Source: Solibacillus isronensis
GTDB taxonomy: Bacteria > Bacillota > Bacilli > Bacillales_A > Planococcaceae
Direction of reading: 5' to 3'
Assembly: GCF_023715405.1 (NCBI RefSeq)
Contig: NZ_JAMBOC010000007.1
Coordinates: 1 to 64,000, forward strand
Length of the DNA stretch: 64,000 nt
Position numbers and translations under genes: made by a program. The notes beneath the pieces were generated by a model that saw nothing but the letters and a program-made list of their open reading frames with translations, did no database searches and was not told where the DNA came from. Below are positions 26,781 through 34,624 of the stretch, in pieces. Every line of letters starts with the position of its first letter. Within the stretch, counting starts at the first letter, position 1.

Positions 26781-27121
26781 AGTGGATAAAAAATAGAGCA
26801 ATGTGGATAACTTGTAGATAAAGTTCGGTACTTATCATAGGTAAAGGGACAGTTATTTATTTTTTAACTAAGCATTATTACGAGAAATTAAAATTATTCA
26901 TTTTTTTATAAGAATGGGCAGGTTTAACTTAGAAAAATGTGACGATTTTTAGAACAAATGAAAATATATTCGAATATTTTTTTGGAATCTTGTTCTAAAA
27001 TAGAATTCCACAATATTCTTTGTGGATAAGTATAATACAATCTGTTGAAAAATCGTGATTAAATTGTGGATAATTAACGTTAATGTGTATAACTTTGTGG
27101 ATAAATAGTATATGTGGATAA
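26781..27121 (+). other. DnaA-box cluster
   Basis: Six exact matches to the DnaA-box consensus TTATNCACA, all in one orientation (TGTGGATAA on this strand), at 26802-26810, 27021-27029, 27065-27073, 27084-27092 (TGTGTATAA), 27096-27104 and 27113-27121. One-mismatch copies lie at 26781-26789 and 26813-26821. The last four are packed 12-19 bp apart and the final one ends 14 bp before a sigma-A -35 box. No dnaA, dnaN or other replication gene is near, so this looks like a DnaA-titrating or regulatory cluster, similar to those known in B. subtilis outside oriC, rather than the origin itself. Confidence 0.85.
26947..27000. repeat. nested inverted repeat within the DnaA-box region
   Basis: TTTTAGAACAA (26947-26957) is a perfect 11-bp complement of 26990-27000, and between them is a 12-bp palindrome ATATTCGAATAT (26966-26977). 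The structure lies in a very AT-rich stretch between the first and second DnaA boxes. There is no T run after it, so it is not a typical terminator. Confidence 0.65.
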
Positions 27122-27135
27122 TATTTCTTTATTTA

Positions 27136-27164
27136 TTGACAAATAAGCTCGTTTTTTGTATAGT
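27136..27164 (+). promoter_or_regulatory. sigma-A promoter of the GntR gene
   Basis: TTGACA (27136-27141) and TATAGT (27159-27164) with a 17-bp spacer, about 47 bp before the start codon. The DnaA box at 27113-27121 lies just upstream. Confidence 0.85.
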
Positions 27165-27185
27165 ACATTACAACACTAATGTACT
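27162..27185. promoter_or_regulatory. palindromic operator overlapping the GntR promoter
   Basis: AGTACATT (27162-27169) and AATGTACT (27178-27185) form a perfect inverted repeat with an 8-bp centre. It overlaps the -10 box and the start of transcription, the place expected for autorepression by the YtrA-type regulator encoded just downstream. Confidence 0.65.
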
Positions 27186-27210
27186 GGATAACTTGGAAAG
27201 GAGAATCTCA

Positions 27211-27582
27211 TTGATTTTTAACACACAAAGTACAATGCCTATTTATATGCAAGTAGCGGAATGGATTGAAAATGAGATATTGGCGGATCGGGTGCTTCCG
27301 GAAGGAAAAGTGTATTCGCAGTATCAGCTTGCTGAAATTTTTAATATTAATCCGGCAACCGCAGGAAAAGGCCTGACAATTTTAGTAGAAAAAGAAATTT
27401 TATATAAAAAGAGAGGACTTGGAATGTTCGTGATCGGGGATGCAAAACATCGGATTTTAACAACAAGACGAAGTGACACATTGACGAAGATGGCAAAGGA
27501 AATCGTAGAAGAAGCAAAACGTTTAGGCGTGATGGATGAAGATTTGATTGAGCTGATCAAGCATATTCAAAAGGAGGTGTGA
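27211..27582 (+). CDS. GntR-family regulator, YtrA type
   Basis: A 123-residue regulator with a GntR winged helix (residues ~10-75: YSQYQLAEIFNINPATAGKGLTILVEKEI) and only a short helical tail, the architecture of the YtrA subfamily that usually controls ABC transporter operons. A TTG at 27211 is preferred, seven bases after AAGGAG; longer frames run through the promoter. In most relatives an ABC ATPase gene follows at once. Here AAGGAGGTG lies at the end of the gene but the next frame closes after nine codons, so the partner genes seem lost. Confidence 0.88.
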   Translation: MIFNTQSTMPIYMQVAEWIENEILADRVLPEGKVYSQYQLAEIFNINPATAGKGLTILVEKEILYKKRGLGMFVIGDAKHRILTTRRSDTLTKMAKEIVEEAKRLGVMDEDLIELIKHIQKEV

Positions 27583-27774
27583 GTGAATGATTGTATACCG
27601 CTTAGTTTATCAATAGATTTACTGAACACTTTCAAGTACGAAAGCTATAATAATCCACTCAACGAATTGGTAAACGGATTTTACACTTGAATGTTCCGAA
27701 ACAGTTCAATATTATTGATAAAGATGGGTGGTATTAGTCGCTGCTTAAAACTCACAATGAATTGAGCGAATAAA
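27583..27774 (+). pseudogene. possible decayed gene after the GntR regulator
   Basis: A strong ribosome site at the end of the GntR gene points to a former downstream gene. The 190 bp that follow contain protein-like stretches (for example FINRFTEHFQVRKL and PKQFNIIDKDGWY in the same frame) separated by stop codons. I cannot identify the family, and the evidence for a gene relic is limited to this. Confidence 0.3.
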
Positions 27775-28593
27775 TTGAAAAAGTTATTGAAATTAATCAT
27801 TTTTATAGGTGTTGTCTATCTATTTTTATATATAAATAATAATTGGCTTGTAACAACCGATTATGTACATGAATCAGAGAAAGTTCCGGAAAGCTTTGAT
27901 GGTTACCGGATTACCCAAGTTACCGATTTGCATGATGCGACATTCGGGGAAAATCAGTCAAGGTTAGTGGAAAAAGTGCGGGCTACCAAACCGGATGCTA
28001 TTTTCATAACGGGTGACTTAGTGGATAGTCGCCGCTATGACTTGGAAAACAGCTTGCAGGCTGTGCGCCAATTAGTCGATATTGCGGATGTTTACTATGT
28101 TCTTGGCAATCACGAGGTTGCATTGAATTTAACAGATGAAATTTATGCGGCTTTAAATGAGCTGGGTGTCCATGTGTTACCGAATGATGCGGTACAGTTG
28201 GAGCGCAACGGAGAGCACATTGTCATTGCGGGTATTGAGGACCCGTTAATGGGGAAAGAAGTGGGACAGTCGATCGATGAAGCACTGTACAATATGAATC
28301 CAGATGCATTTAAAGTGCTACTGTCGCACCGTCCTGAGGTGTTTGAAACATATGTTGAAAAGGACATTGACCTAGTGTTAACAGGACATGCACATGGTGG
28401 TCAAATTCGTCTGCCATTTATCGGCGGACTTTTTGCGCCAACTCAAGGTTTCATGCCAACATACACAGCAGGTATTTATGAACAGCAGGATACGGAAATG
28501 ATTGTAAATCGGGGCTTGGGGAACAGCCTGTTTCCTTACCGGGTCTTTAATCTGCCTGAAATTTATGTCGTTGAGTTGAAAAAGGAAAGCTAG
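27775..28593 (+). CDS. membrane-anchored metallophosphoesterase, YkuE-like
   Basis: A 272-residue calcineurin-like phosphoesterase. Residues ~4-22 form a single N-terminal membrane anchor. The metal-binding motifs follow in order: TDLHD (in place of DxH), GDLVDS, GNHE and GHAHGGQ. YkuE-type enzymes act on cell-envelope or lipid phosphoesters; the exact substrate is unknown. The start is a TTG at 27775 with only a weak ribosome site (TGAGCGAA), so the start is less certain than the rest. Confidence 0.85.
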   Translation: MKKLLKLIIFIGVVYLFLYINNNWLVTTDYVHESEKVPESFDGYRITQVTDLHDATFGENQSRLVEKVRATKPDAIFITGDLVDSRRYDLENSLQAVRQLVDIADVYYVLGNHEVALNLTDEIYAALNELGVHVLPNDAVQLERNGEHIVIAGIEDPLMGKEVGQSIDEALYNMNPDAFKVLLSHRPEVFETYVEKDIDLVLTGHAHGGQIRLPFIGGLFAPTQGFMPTYTAGIYEQQDTEMIVNRGLGNSLFPYRVFNLPEIYVVELKKES

Positions 28594-28602
28594 TTAGTAG
28601 TT

Positions 28603-28671
28603 TTCTAATATATGCTGCAGGTTTTCTAATAAACTGCAAAAAGTTCTAATATATTTCCAGACCTTCAATAA
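28603..28671 (-). repeat. intergenic 21-bp-period array, TATTAGAA units (inverted)
   Basis: TTCTAATA (complement of TATTAGAA) starts at 28603, 28624 and 28644, and a degenerate TTCAATAA at 28664. The spacings are 21, 20 and 20 bp. This is the same word and period as the array at 10658-10856, on the opposite strand. It fills the gap between the phosphoesterase and rhodanese genes. Confidence 0.7.
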
Positions 28672-28763
28672 AGGGCGGAATTCCCGTTATCACAGCGCAA
28701 AATATTCGTAAGCTTATGCAGATTATCGTAAAATAAGTGAAAATAGATTTTAGGAGTATGCAA

Positions 28764-29120
28764 ATGGAAGGGATTATTACACTACTTGCAATGGTGGGAA
28801 TTATTGCAATGATTGTGCGTTTTATGCCGAAAAAAGGCGTGAAATATATTACTACAAAAGAACTGCAGCCTTTACTGGAAGACGAGAAATATGTATTTGT
28901 GGATGTCCGGACGGAAAAAGAATATAAAGAGGCCCATATTCCTCAGTTTATTAATCGTCCGCTTGGAACGTATTTAGGGGATTTGCCGAAAGATCGTCCT
29001 GTTGTTGTCATTTGCCAAAGTGGTGCGCGCAGTAATAAAGCGTGCAAGGAACTCGTAAAGCTAGGTTATACCGATATAACAAATGTTCGCCGTGGGATGA
29101 ATGGACTGCGTGCAGGATAA
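28764..29120 (+). CDS. rhodanese-domain protein with N-terminal membrane anchor
   Basis: A 118-residue single-domain rhodanese (sulfurtransferase) protein. Residues ~3-20 form a membrane helix, then the CH2A-like VDVRTEKEYKEAHIPQFINRPLG (in pieces) and the active-site loop ICQSGARSNKAC with its catalytic cysteine. It resembles YqhL of Bacillus. ATG 28764 is chosen because AGGAG lies seven bases upstream. The physiological sulfur donor and acceptor are unknown. It ends at a strong terminator. Confidence 0.88.
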   Translation: MEGIITLLAMVGIIAMIVRFMPKKGVKYITTKELQPLLEDEKYVFVDVRTEKEYKEAHIPQFINRPLGTYLGDLPKDRPVVVICQSGARSNKACKELVKLGYTDITNVRRGMNGLRAG

Positions 29121-29127
29121 AATAAGA

Positions 29128-29167
29128 GAAGCTAATGAATGGCTCAACCCATCATTAGCTTCTTTTT
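29128..29167 (+). terminator. rho-independent terminator
   Basis: GAAGCTAATGA (29128-29138) pairs perfectly with TCATTAGCTTC (29152-29162), followed by TTTTT. Confidence 0.9.
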
Positions 29168-29183
29168 CATTTATCCCGCATTA

Positions 29184-29314
29184 ACGGGTAGTAAGACTCC
29201 AACCTCCAGGTTTAGGCAGGGCAAAAAAATAGGCGGGAGATCAACTACCCGTAAAAGCCCGATTGGTTCAACTAACAATCCGTGGTGGAAAACCCCCACG
29301 GATTGAAGTTTCAC
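29184..29314 (+). mobile_element. orphan right end of an IS200/IS605-type TnpB element (omega-RNA-like)
   Basis: ACGGGTAGT (29184-29192) pairs perfectly with ACTACCCGT (29244-29252), and a second stem AATCCGTGG (29277-29285) / CCACGGATT (29296-29304) follows, ending in GAAGTTTCAC. This combination (AGTAAGAC near the start, GGGAGATCAACTACCCGT, GGTTCAACTAACAATC, final GATTGAAGTTTCAC) resembles what I remember of the 3' end and guide-RNA scaffold of TnpB elements in Bacillales. No tnpB or tnpA gene is present: the upstream neighbour is the rhodanese gene. The copy ends two bases before the stop codon of alaX. Identification is from memory. Confidence 0.5.
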
Positions 29315-29315
29315 T

Positions 29316-30491
29316 TTATCGAACTGCTTCTTTCATTGCCTCAATCAGCGCTTCAGCTGAAATGGTTTTTTCACCGCCGCCTTGGACAAGTGCATCATTT
29401 CCGCCGCCTTTACCATTAATGAGCGGTAAAGCAGTTGCAGAAATATCTTTCATCGATTTTGTTTGCTCACTGCCGCGTGCCGCAACAAATTGTAGCTTGT
29501 CTTCATTATTGGCAACGAGCAGTGCGATTGCCTCACCATTTTGCTGTGTAATAAAACGCGCCAGCTTCTGCAGGCTTTGAATCGAGCGGTTTTCAAATGT
29601 CGCTGCAGCAACTGTTTCGTTTGCTAATTCTTTTGCTTCGAATTCAAGAAGGGCATCTTGTGCTTCCGTTAAATTCTTCTCTGTTTGCTTTGCTGTTTTC
29701 GCGAATTTACGCAACGCATCAGCAGCTTCATCTTCCGGTGCGCTCAATTGGCGTGCCACATCGCTTAAAACCTGTTTACGCATAGCCAGCTGCTGTAACA
29801 CGCGATTGCCGCAGACGAAGTGTACACGAATCTGCTTCTTCATTTTCTCTGTAGCTAAAATTTTCAATAAGCCTACTTGTCCGGTAGAAGTGGGATGTGT
29901 ACCACCACAGCCATTGTAGTCATAGTCAGGGATAATAACTAAACGAATATCTTCGTCGACTTTTACATCTTTCCGTAAGTTATATTGTGCTAATTCTTCT
30001 TTTGTCACCCACTTAGTTTCAATAGGACGGTTTTCCCAAATAATTTCATTAGCCCGTTTTTCCACTGCTGCCAGCTGATCTTCCGATACTTCGCCAACAT
30101 TTAAATCGATTGTGACAAGCTCTGTCCCTAAGTGGAAGCTCACTGTCGCCATATCGAATAATTCCACAAAGGCTGCTGTTAAAATATGTTGTCCCGCATG
30201 TTGTTGCATATGGTCGAATCGGCGCGACCAATGAAGTTTCCCGGATATTTCCCCGGAAATATTCGACACATCGGCTGCCGTATAATGACGAATTTCCTCA
30301 TCAATTTTCTCAACATCGATAATTTCCAATTCATTAATCCAGCCCGTATCGTGGGGTTGCCCGCCACCAGTAGGATAAAATGCCGTATTGTTTAGTACAA
30401 TGAAATTTCCTGTGTCGTCTTTACCTGTTTTCACAACTTGTGCCGTAAATTCCTTCATCATTGCATCTTCGTAATAAAATAGATTTTTCAA
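29316..30491 (-). CDS. alaX: alanyl-tRNA editing protein AlaX-L, with DHHA1 domain
   Basis: A 391-residue free-standing editing protein that hydrolyses Ser-tRNA(Ala) or Gly-tRNA(Ala). It has the AlaRS editing-domain zinc ligands HMQQHAGQH (about residues 93-101) and CGGTH (about 195-199), and a C-terminal DHHA1 domain (GKGGGNDALVQGGG), so it is the long AlaX type. Start is a TTG at 30491, nine bases after AAGGAG. An orphan TnpB-type element end abuts its stop codon. Confidence 0.93.
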   Translation of the reverse strand: MKNLFYYEDAMMKEFTAQVVKTGKDDTGNFIVLNNTAFYPTGGGQPHDTGWINELEIIDVEKIDEEIRHYTAADVSNISGEISGKLHWSRRFDHMQQHAGQHILTAAFVELFDMATVSFHLGTELVTIDLNVGEVSEDQLAAVEKRANEIIWENRPIETKWVTKEELAQYNLRKDVKVDEDIRLVIIPDYDYNGCGGTHPTSTGQVGLLKILATEKMKKQIRVHFVCGNRVLQQLAMRKQVLSDVARQLSAPEDEAADALRKFAKTAKQTEKNLTEAQDALLEFEAKELANETVAAATFENRSIQSLQKLARFITQQNGEAIALLVANNEDKLQFVAARGSEQTKSMKDISATALPLINGKGGGNDALVQGGGEKTISAEALIEAMKEAVR

Positions 30492-30624
30492 TGTCCATCA
30501 CTCCTTAGTTTCTAGTTTGTCATATGAAAACGTTGCTGTCACGGTGTAAATAATGATTGTTATTTGACGCGGGGCAATTTTCGTTTATGATAAAATAGAA
30601 GCATTTCCCGGAAGGAGCATGAAT

Positions 30625-30933
30625 ATGAATATTACGCAATTTTCAATAGAAGAAATTTTAGATCCGACAAAGATTATTGAAGGTAAGCGTTATGAGTTTT
30701 TATTAGATGTAGAAGTGGATGAGGAAGATGAACTGTATTCCGCTGCAGGATTAGAGATTCGTGTGATTGTAGGGGTAATTGACGACAATGTACGCATCGT
30801 GAACTATTTTATTATTGATAAATCTAATAATGAGTTTTTGGATTTTGCATTGGAAGAAGACGAAGAAGCGATGATATTGGAGTTTTGCAAAGAGGAATTA
30901 TATGCTGATTCAAGTGAAACAGAAGCTGAATAA
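30625..30933 (+). CDS. small acidic protein, probably DUF6509
   Basis: A 102-residue, strongly acidic cytoplasmic protein. The pattern ITQFSIEEILDPTKIIEGKRYEFLLDVEVDEEDELYS (in pieces) resembles a Bacillales family of unknown function that I recall as DUF6509; this is from memory. There are no membrane or catalytic motifs. ATG 30625 is preferred over 30619, since AAGGAG is then eight bases away. It is a single-gene unit closed by a terminator. Confidence 0.6.
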   Translation: MNITQFSIEEILDPTKIIEGKRYEFLLDVEVDEEDELYSAAGLEIRVIVGVIDDNVRIVNYFIIDKSNNEFLDFALEEDEEAMILEFCKEELYADSSETEAE

Positions 30934-30940
30934 TCGGTAT

Positions 30941-30972
30941 AAAAAAGGTAGCGAATGCGCTACCTTTTTTTA
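30941..30972 (+). terminator. bidirectional terminator
   Basis: AAAAAAGGTAGCG (30941-30953) pairs with CGCTACCTTTTTT (30958-30970). It lies between convergent genes. Confidence 0.9.
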
Positions 30973-31425
30973 TTCAATATATTTTGTTTTTAACTGGTCT
31001 GCACCAATCCCGCCGATTACCATTAAAGCTAGCGGCAAGAAGTTTGATAGGATTTTTGGTAAGCCTTCAGGAATAATAACATCCATACCAGCAAAATGAT
31101 TTAAACCCATAATAATCAGTTTTGCAACCAATAAAAATGCACCTAATAAAAATACGCTATCAAAGAACGCTTTCCATTTTGGATACGCCAATTTCTTACT
31201 ATCTCGAATTACTTTTTCTTTCAATTCACCATCACTCCTCAACATTTCATCAATTGTGATGCCAAACAAATCACTCAAATCAATGATTACTTCAATACTC
31301 GGATAGTTCTTCCCGGTTTCCCATTTAGAAACGGATTGGCGACTAACATGGATTTTTTCGGCAAGATCCGCTTGTGACCAACCTCTTTTTTCTCGCTCTT
31401 TTTTTAATCGTTCACTAAAAATCAT
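30970..31425 (-). CDS. XRE-family regulator with C-terminal membrane helices
   Basis: A 151-residue protein with a Cro/C1 helix-turn-helix at residues ~4-58 (WSQADLAEKIHVSRQSVSKWETGKNYPS) and two hydrophobic segments (about 85-107 and 120-140), so it is probably a membrane-bound transcription factor. ATG 31425 is chosen over 31434 because the GAAGGGG site is then spaced nine bases away. No obvious target operon adjoins it. The DNA-binding call is firm; ligand and targets are unknown. Confidence 0.85.
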   Translation of the reverse strand: MIFSERLKKEREKRGWSQADLAEKIHVSRQSVSKWETGKNYPSIEVIIDLSDLFGITIDEMLRSDGELKEKVIRDSKKLAYPKWKAFFDSVFLLGAFLLVAKLIIMGLNHFAGMDVIIPEGLPKILSNFLPLALMVIGGIGADQLKTKYIE

Positions 31426-31565
31426 GTGAGTCATCCCCTTCCTTGTTTTCAGTATTGATGAAATGTACGGGTAAAGTAAAGATAGTTATAGGTGCGTAAG
31501 GCAGCAACCTCTTGTTGCCACTGCAGTTTTTGCAGTTTAATCATACATTAAGATAGTAAAAAATG

Positions 31566-31615
31566 AAAAAATATAAATAGGAGTATCCCGCAAAATTACT
31601 TCAACGGGATACTCC
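31566..31615 (-). terminator. terminator of the gamma-glutamyltransferase gene
   Basis: AGGAGTATCCCG (31579-31590) pairs perfectly with 31604-31615; the A-rich stretch at 31566-31578 gives a U tract on the minus strand. Confidence 0.85.
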
Positions 31616-31635
31616 TGTTTTGTTGTAAAAACTAC

Positions 31636-33237
31636 TTACCAAGCGGCAATTGCGCCATCTGTACGTGGCTCTGTTCCACCATACAGCACGCCTGTCTTCT
31701 GGTCCCGCCATATAATTTGACCGCGTCCGAAACTGCCGCCGTCGACTGCAACTCGAATGTCGTGGCCTTTACGTTGCAATGCATGCACTAAATAACTAGG
31801 GAAGTGCGGCTCGACTTCGACGCGCTTTTCACCGATCCATTGCCATCTGGGCATATCAAGTGCTGCTTGCGGGTTGAGTGCGAAGTCGATTGTGGATGTA
31901 ACGACCTGGAAATGCCCTTGAGGCTGCATATATCCACCCATTACGCCAAATGGACCGACCGCTTCATCATCCTTTGTCAAAAATCCTGGGATAATTGTAT
32001 TGAATGTTCGTTTTCCAGGCTTTAAGAAGTTTGGATGTGTTTCATCCAGTGAGAAATCATAGCCCCGGTTTTGAAGCGCTATACCTGTTTCCGGAATGAC
32101 AATGCCTGAACCGAAGCCCATATAGTTACTTTGGATATACGACACCATATTGCCGTCCGCATCAGCTGTTGCCAAATACACCGTACCGCCTTTTGGAATC
32201 TCGAAAGGTTTTGGATCAATTGCTGTCTCACTGATTTCAGCAAAGCGTGACTCTCCGTAAGTGTTTGATAAAAGTGTATCGACATCGACCGGCATGTCAT
32301 TTGATTCTGTGACAAACGCCTTACCGTCCGTATATGCTAGCTTCATCGCTTCAATCTGATTATGTAATGTTTGTGCATCCTGCCATTTTGACTCGGCATG
32401 CTGATAAATGTTCAGCGCCATCTGTGCAACAATACCCTGTCCATTCGGCGGAATTTCCCATACGTCATAGCCCTTGTAATGCACTTTAATCGGGTTTACC
32501 CATTCAGGTTCATAGCTTGCCAAATCTTCCTTTGAAATAAAGCCGTTATGTTTTTTCATGAAGGCATCAATTTTATCTGCGATTTCGCCCTTGTAGAAAG
32601 CCTCGCCATTTGTTTTGGCGATTTTACGCAACGTATCTCCGTGTGCTGGAGAGTTCCATACTTCGCCAATTTCCGGCATCCGTCCATCGATTGAAAATGT
32701 TTCAAACCAATGTTGGAATTCTTCGGATGTGAAATTCTTTTTATACTTTTTATAAGCCGATTGCCAGTATTGTCCGAGTGTTACAGAAATCGGATATCCT
32801 TCTTCTGCATAGGAGATGGCAGGGGCCAATACTTCGCTTAACGGCAATTTCCCAAATCGCTTTGATAAGGCTACCCATGCTGATGGTGCCCCTGGAACAG
32901 TAACGGGGATAACTCCATGCATCGGTATATAATCTAATCCTCGCTCTGTTAATGCTTCTTTGGAAATCGACTTGGCAGAAGGACCAGAAGCGTTTAACCC
33001 GTAAAGTTCATCTTTCATCCAGACGAGGGCAAATGCATCTCCGCCGATTCCGTTTGATGTAGGCTCAACAACAGTAAGTGCTGCTGCTGTCGCGATTGCT
33101 GCATCGACTGCATTGCCGCCTTTTTTTAAAATATCCAGTCCCGCCTGTGCTGCGAGCGGCTGGGATGTTGCGACCATTCCACGATTGGCGATGACTGTAT
33201 TACGCTTACTTGGAAATGGATAATGTAAAAAGTCCAA
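31636..33237 (-). CDS. gamma-glutamyltransferase family protein, YwrD-like
   Basis: A 533-residue Ntn-hydrolase. N-terminal features (GMVATSQPLAAQAGLDILKKGGNAVDAAIA, in pieces, and GIGGDAFALVW) and the autoprocessing site region (GGTVYLATADADGNMVS, where the threonine after GG would become the nucleophile, about residue 350) mark the family. There is no signal peptide, so like YwrD it should be cytoplasmic. It would cleave gamma-glutamyl bonds, for example of glutathione-like thiols. Start is a TTG at 33237 after AAGGGGGA. Confidence 0.9.
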   Translation of the reverse strand: MDFLHYPFPSKRNTVIANRGMVATSQPLAAQAGLDILKKGGNAVDAAIATAAALTVVEPTSNGIGGDAFALVWMKDELYGLNASGPSAKSISKEALTERGLDYIPMHGVIPVTVPGAPSAWVALSKRFGKLPLSEVLAPAISYAEEGYPISVTLGQYWQSAYKKYKKNFTSEEFQHWFETFSIDGRMPEIGEVWNSPAHGDTLRKIAKTNGEAFYKGEIADKIDAFMKKHNGFISKEDLASYEPEWVNPIKVHYKGYDVWEIPPNGQGIVAQMALNIYQHAESKWQDAQTLHNQIEAMKLAYTDGKAFVTESNDMPVDVDTLLSNTYGESRFAEISETAIDPKPFEIPKGGTVYLATADADGNMVSYIQSNYMGFGSGIVIPETGIALQNRGYDFSLDETHPNFLKPGKRTFNTIIPGFLTKDDEAVGPFGVMGGYMQPQGHFQVVTSTIDFALNPQAALDMPRWQWIGEKRVEVEPHFPSYLVHALQRKGHDIRVAVDGGSFGRGQIIWRDQKTGVLYGGTEPRTDGAIAAW

Positions 33238-33340
33238 AAAAAATCCCCCTTTGAATCTAATGGCCCAATAAAACGAATATTACGACTATTTTAGTACAGA
33301 AGGAGGTTCATTACAATTTAAATATTTCAGATTCCGAAAT

Positions 33341-33383
33341 AAAAAGCTGTTTGGAAAGGGGGATTAGGCTTTCCAAACAGCTT
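33341..33383 (-). terminator. rho-independent terminator
   Basis: AAGCTGTTTGGAAA (33344-33357) pairs perfectly with 33370-33383; the A run before it is the U tract on the minus strand. It ends the Gfo/Idh/MocA gene. Confidence 0.9.
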
Positions 33384-33393
33384 CGAAATCATA

Positions 33394-34329
33394 TTACTTT
33401 AACAGTTCATCAATCCAACGCTGCACTTTTAAGCCTTCCTCGAATGGTACGACAAATGCTTCTTCGCCTAAAAGGACTTTTCGACATGCATCAAGCATTG
33501 TTTCAGGGGCTTCGGCAGGGGTAATCTCCACTTCCGGCTCATAGGCTTTGCTTGTGTAGACATTAGACCAGTTTCGTAATGTTACAACTTTTTCTGTTCC
33601 GAAAATTTTAAAGTCGATGCGCTCTTCCTGTCCGATACCTGCAAGCCCGTTAATGACCATCGGGATGCCGTTTGCTGTTTTCGCTAAAGCAGATACCCCG
33701 ACTTCACAAAGTGCTTGATCTTCAGGGTAAGCTGTTTCATGCGCCAAAATTTCAACATCACCGAATAAATGGTGTGTTAATTGCAAATAATGCGGGAAAA
33801 TCTCCCGAATAAAGCCACCTTGCTTACGTGAAGCAATCCAAGGATTTTGCTGCCATTTACGCGGCCATTCAGGGAAATACGTATGCAGTTCAATACGGGT
33901 AATGTCACCCATATCTTTTGCAAGCTCTTGTTTCAGCTGATGGACTGCCGCACCGTACATTAACGGAAAATGCATCGCTGTTTGAACATTGGATTCATTT
34001 GCGATACGAACCATTATTTCTCCGTCTGCTGCATCATGGGCAAGCGGTTTTTCCGAGAGAATATGTAATTTGTGCTTTGCAATTTCTGCAGCAAGTGTTG
34101 CATGGCTGACAGGTGGTGTGCCGATATAAACCCAGTCCGGTTTTAAATTTAATAGCGCTTGTAAATCATTCGTTGTGGGTACATTATATTTAGCCGCCAA
34201 TTGTGCTGTACGTGTTTCATTCGTATCAAATATTGCGGCAATTTCATAATGTTCGTTTTGCAGTGCCTGGTTAATAATGCGTTCACCGACAACACCAGTA
34301 CCGATAATGCCAATCGTTGTTTTAGTCAT
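33394..34329 (-). CDS. Gfo/Idh/MocA-family oxidoreductase
   Basis: A 311-residue NAD(P)-dependent sugar or polyol dehydrogenase. The Rossmann motif GIIGTGVVGERI (about residues 6-17), the cofactor loop IGTPPVSHA and SEKPLA (about 90-95, with the lysine of the EKP motif) are present, followed by a mixed alpha/beta substrate domain. ATG 34329 is preferred, seven bases after AAGGAGA. The substrate is not apparent. It is transcribed away from the CoA-disulfide reductase gene across a region holding a palindromic repeat. Confidence 0.88.
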   Translation of the reverse strand: MTKTTIGIIGTGVVGERIINQALQNEHYEIAAIFDTNETRTAQLAAKYNVPTTNDLQALLNLKPDWVYIGTPPVSHATLAAEIAKHKLHILSEKPLAHDAADGEIMVRIANESNVQTAMHFPLMYGAAVHQLKQELAKDMGDITRIELHTYFPEWPRKWQQNPWIASRKQGGFIREIFPHYLQLTHHLFGDVEILAHETAYPEDQALCEVGVSALAKTANGIPMVINGLAGIGQEERIDFKIFGTEKVVTLRNWSNVYTSKAYEPEVEITPAEAPETMLDACRKVLLGEEAFVVPFEEGLKVQRWIDELLK

Positions 34330-34358
34330 TAAAGATTCTCCTTTTTTTATCAATTATG

Positions 34359-34482
34359 CCTTGGCGTAATTGCGTCTGGATTCGGCTTTGCGCCCCGGCG
34401 CAAAGATGTCCTTATCGAATCCATGACATCCGCCGGAGGCTTTATTTCTTTCGTCCGGTGTATGCCGGACGAAAGAAATATG
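34359..34482. repeat. palindromic intergenic repeat element
   Basis: A compact element between two divergent genes. It contains GGATTCG (34378-34384) paired with CGAATCC (34416-34422), enclosing a perfect TTTGCGCC/GGCGCAAA hairpin (34387-34404), then a perfect 16-bp stem TATTTCTTTCGTCCGG (34443-34458) with 34465-34480. GC content is clearly above the flanks. A shorter, diverged relative is at 36120-36181 on the other strand (shared CCTCnGGnGGATnTC and CAATTACGC words). I recall similar elements in related genomes, but cannot check that here. Confidence 0.6.
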
Positions 34483-34624
34483 GGATTTTTCTGATAGTTA
34501 GTGTAACATATTTTGGGAATACATAGGATTACGAAACAGCAAGGAATGATATGCTATTAATAGCAACAATTTTCGGTAGCATTTTATTAAGAAAGAGAAA
34601 AGTGTATTGAGGAGTGGATCAAAT

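Noticed and set aside
26781..27121. The DnaA-box cluster as the chromosomal origin oriC
   Set aside because: oriC in Bacillales lies beside dnaA/dnaN, and no such genes occur here; a secondary cluster fits better.
29263..29580. 105-codon frame running from the TnpB-like end into alaX
   Set aside because: It is antisense to alaX and begins inside a structured repeat; not a tnpB remnant.
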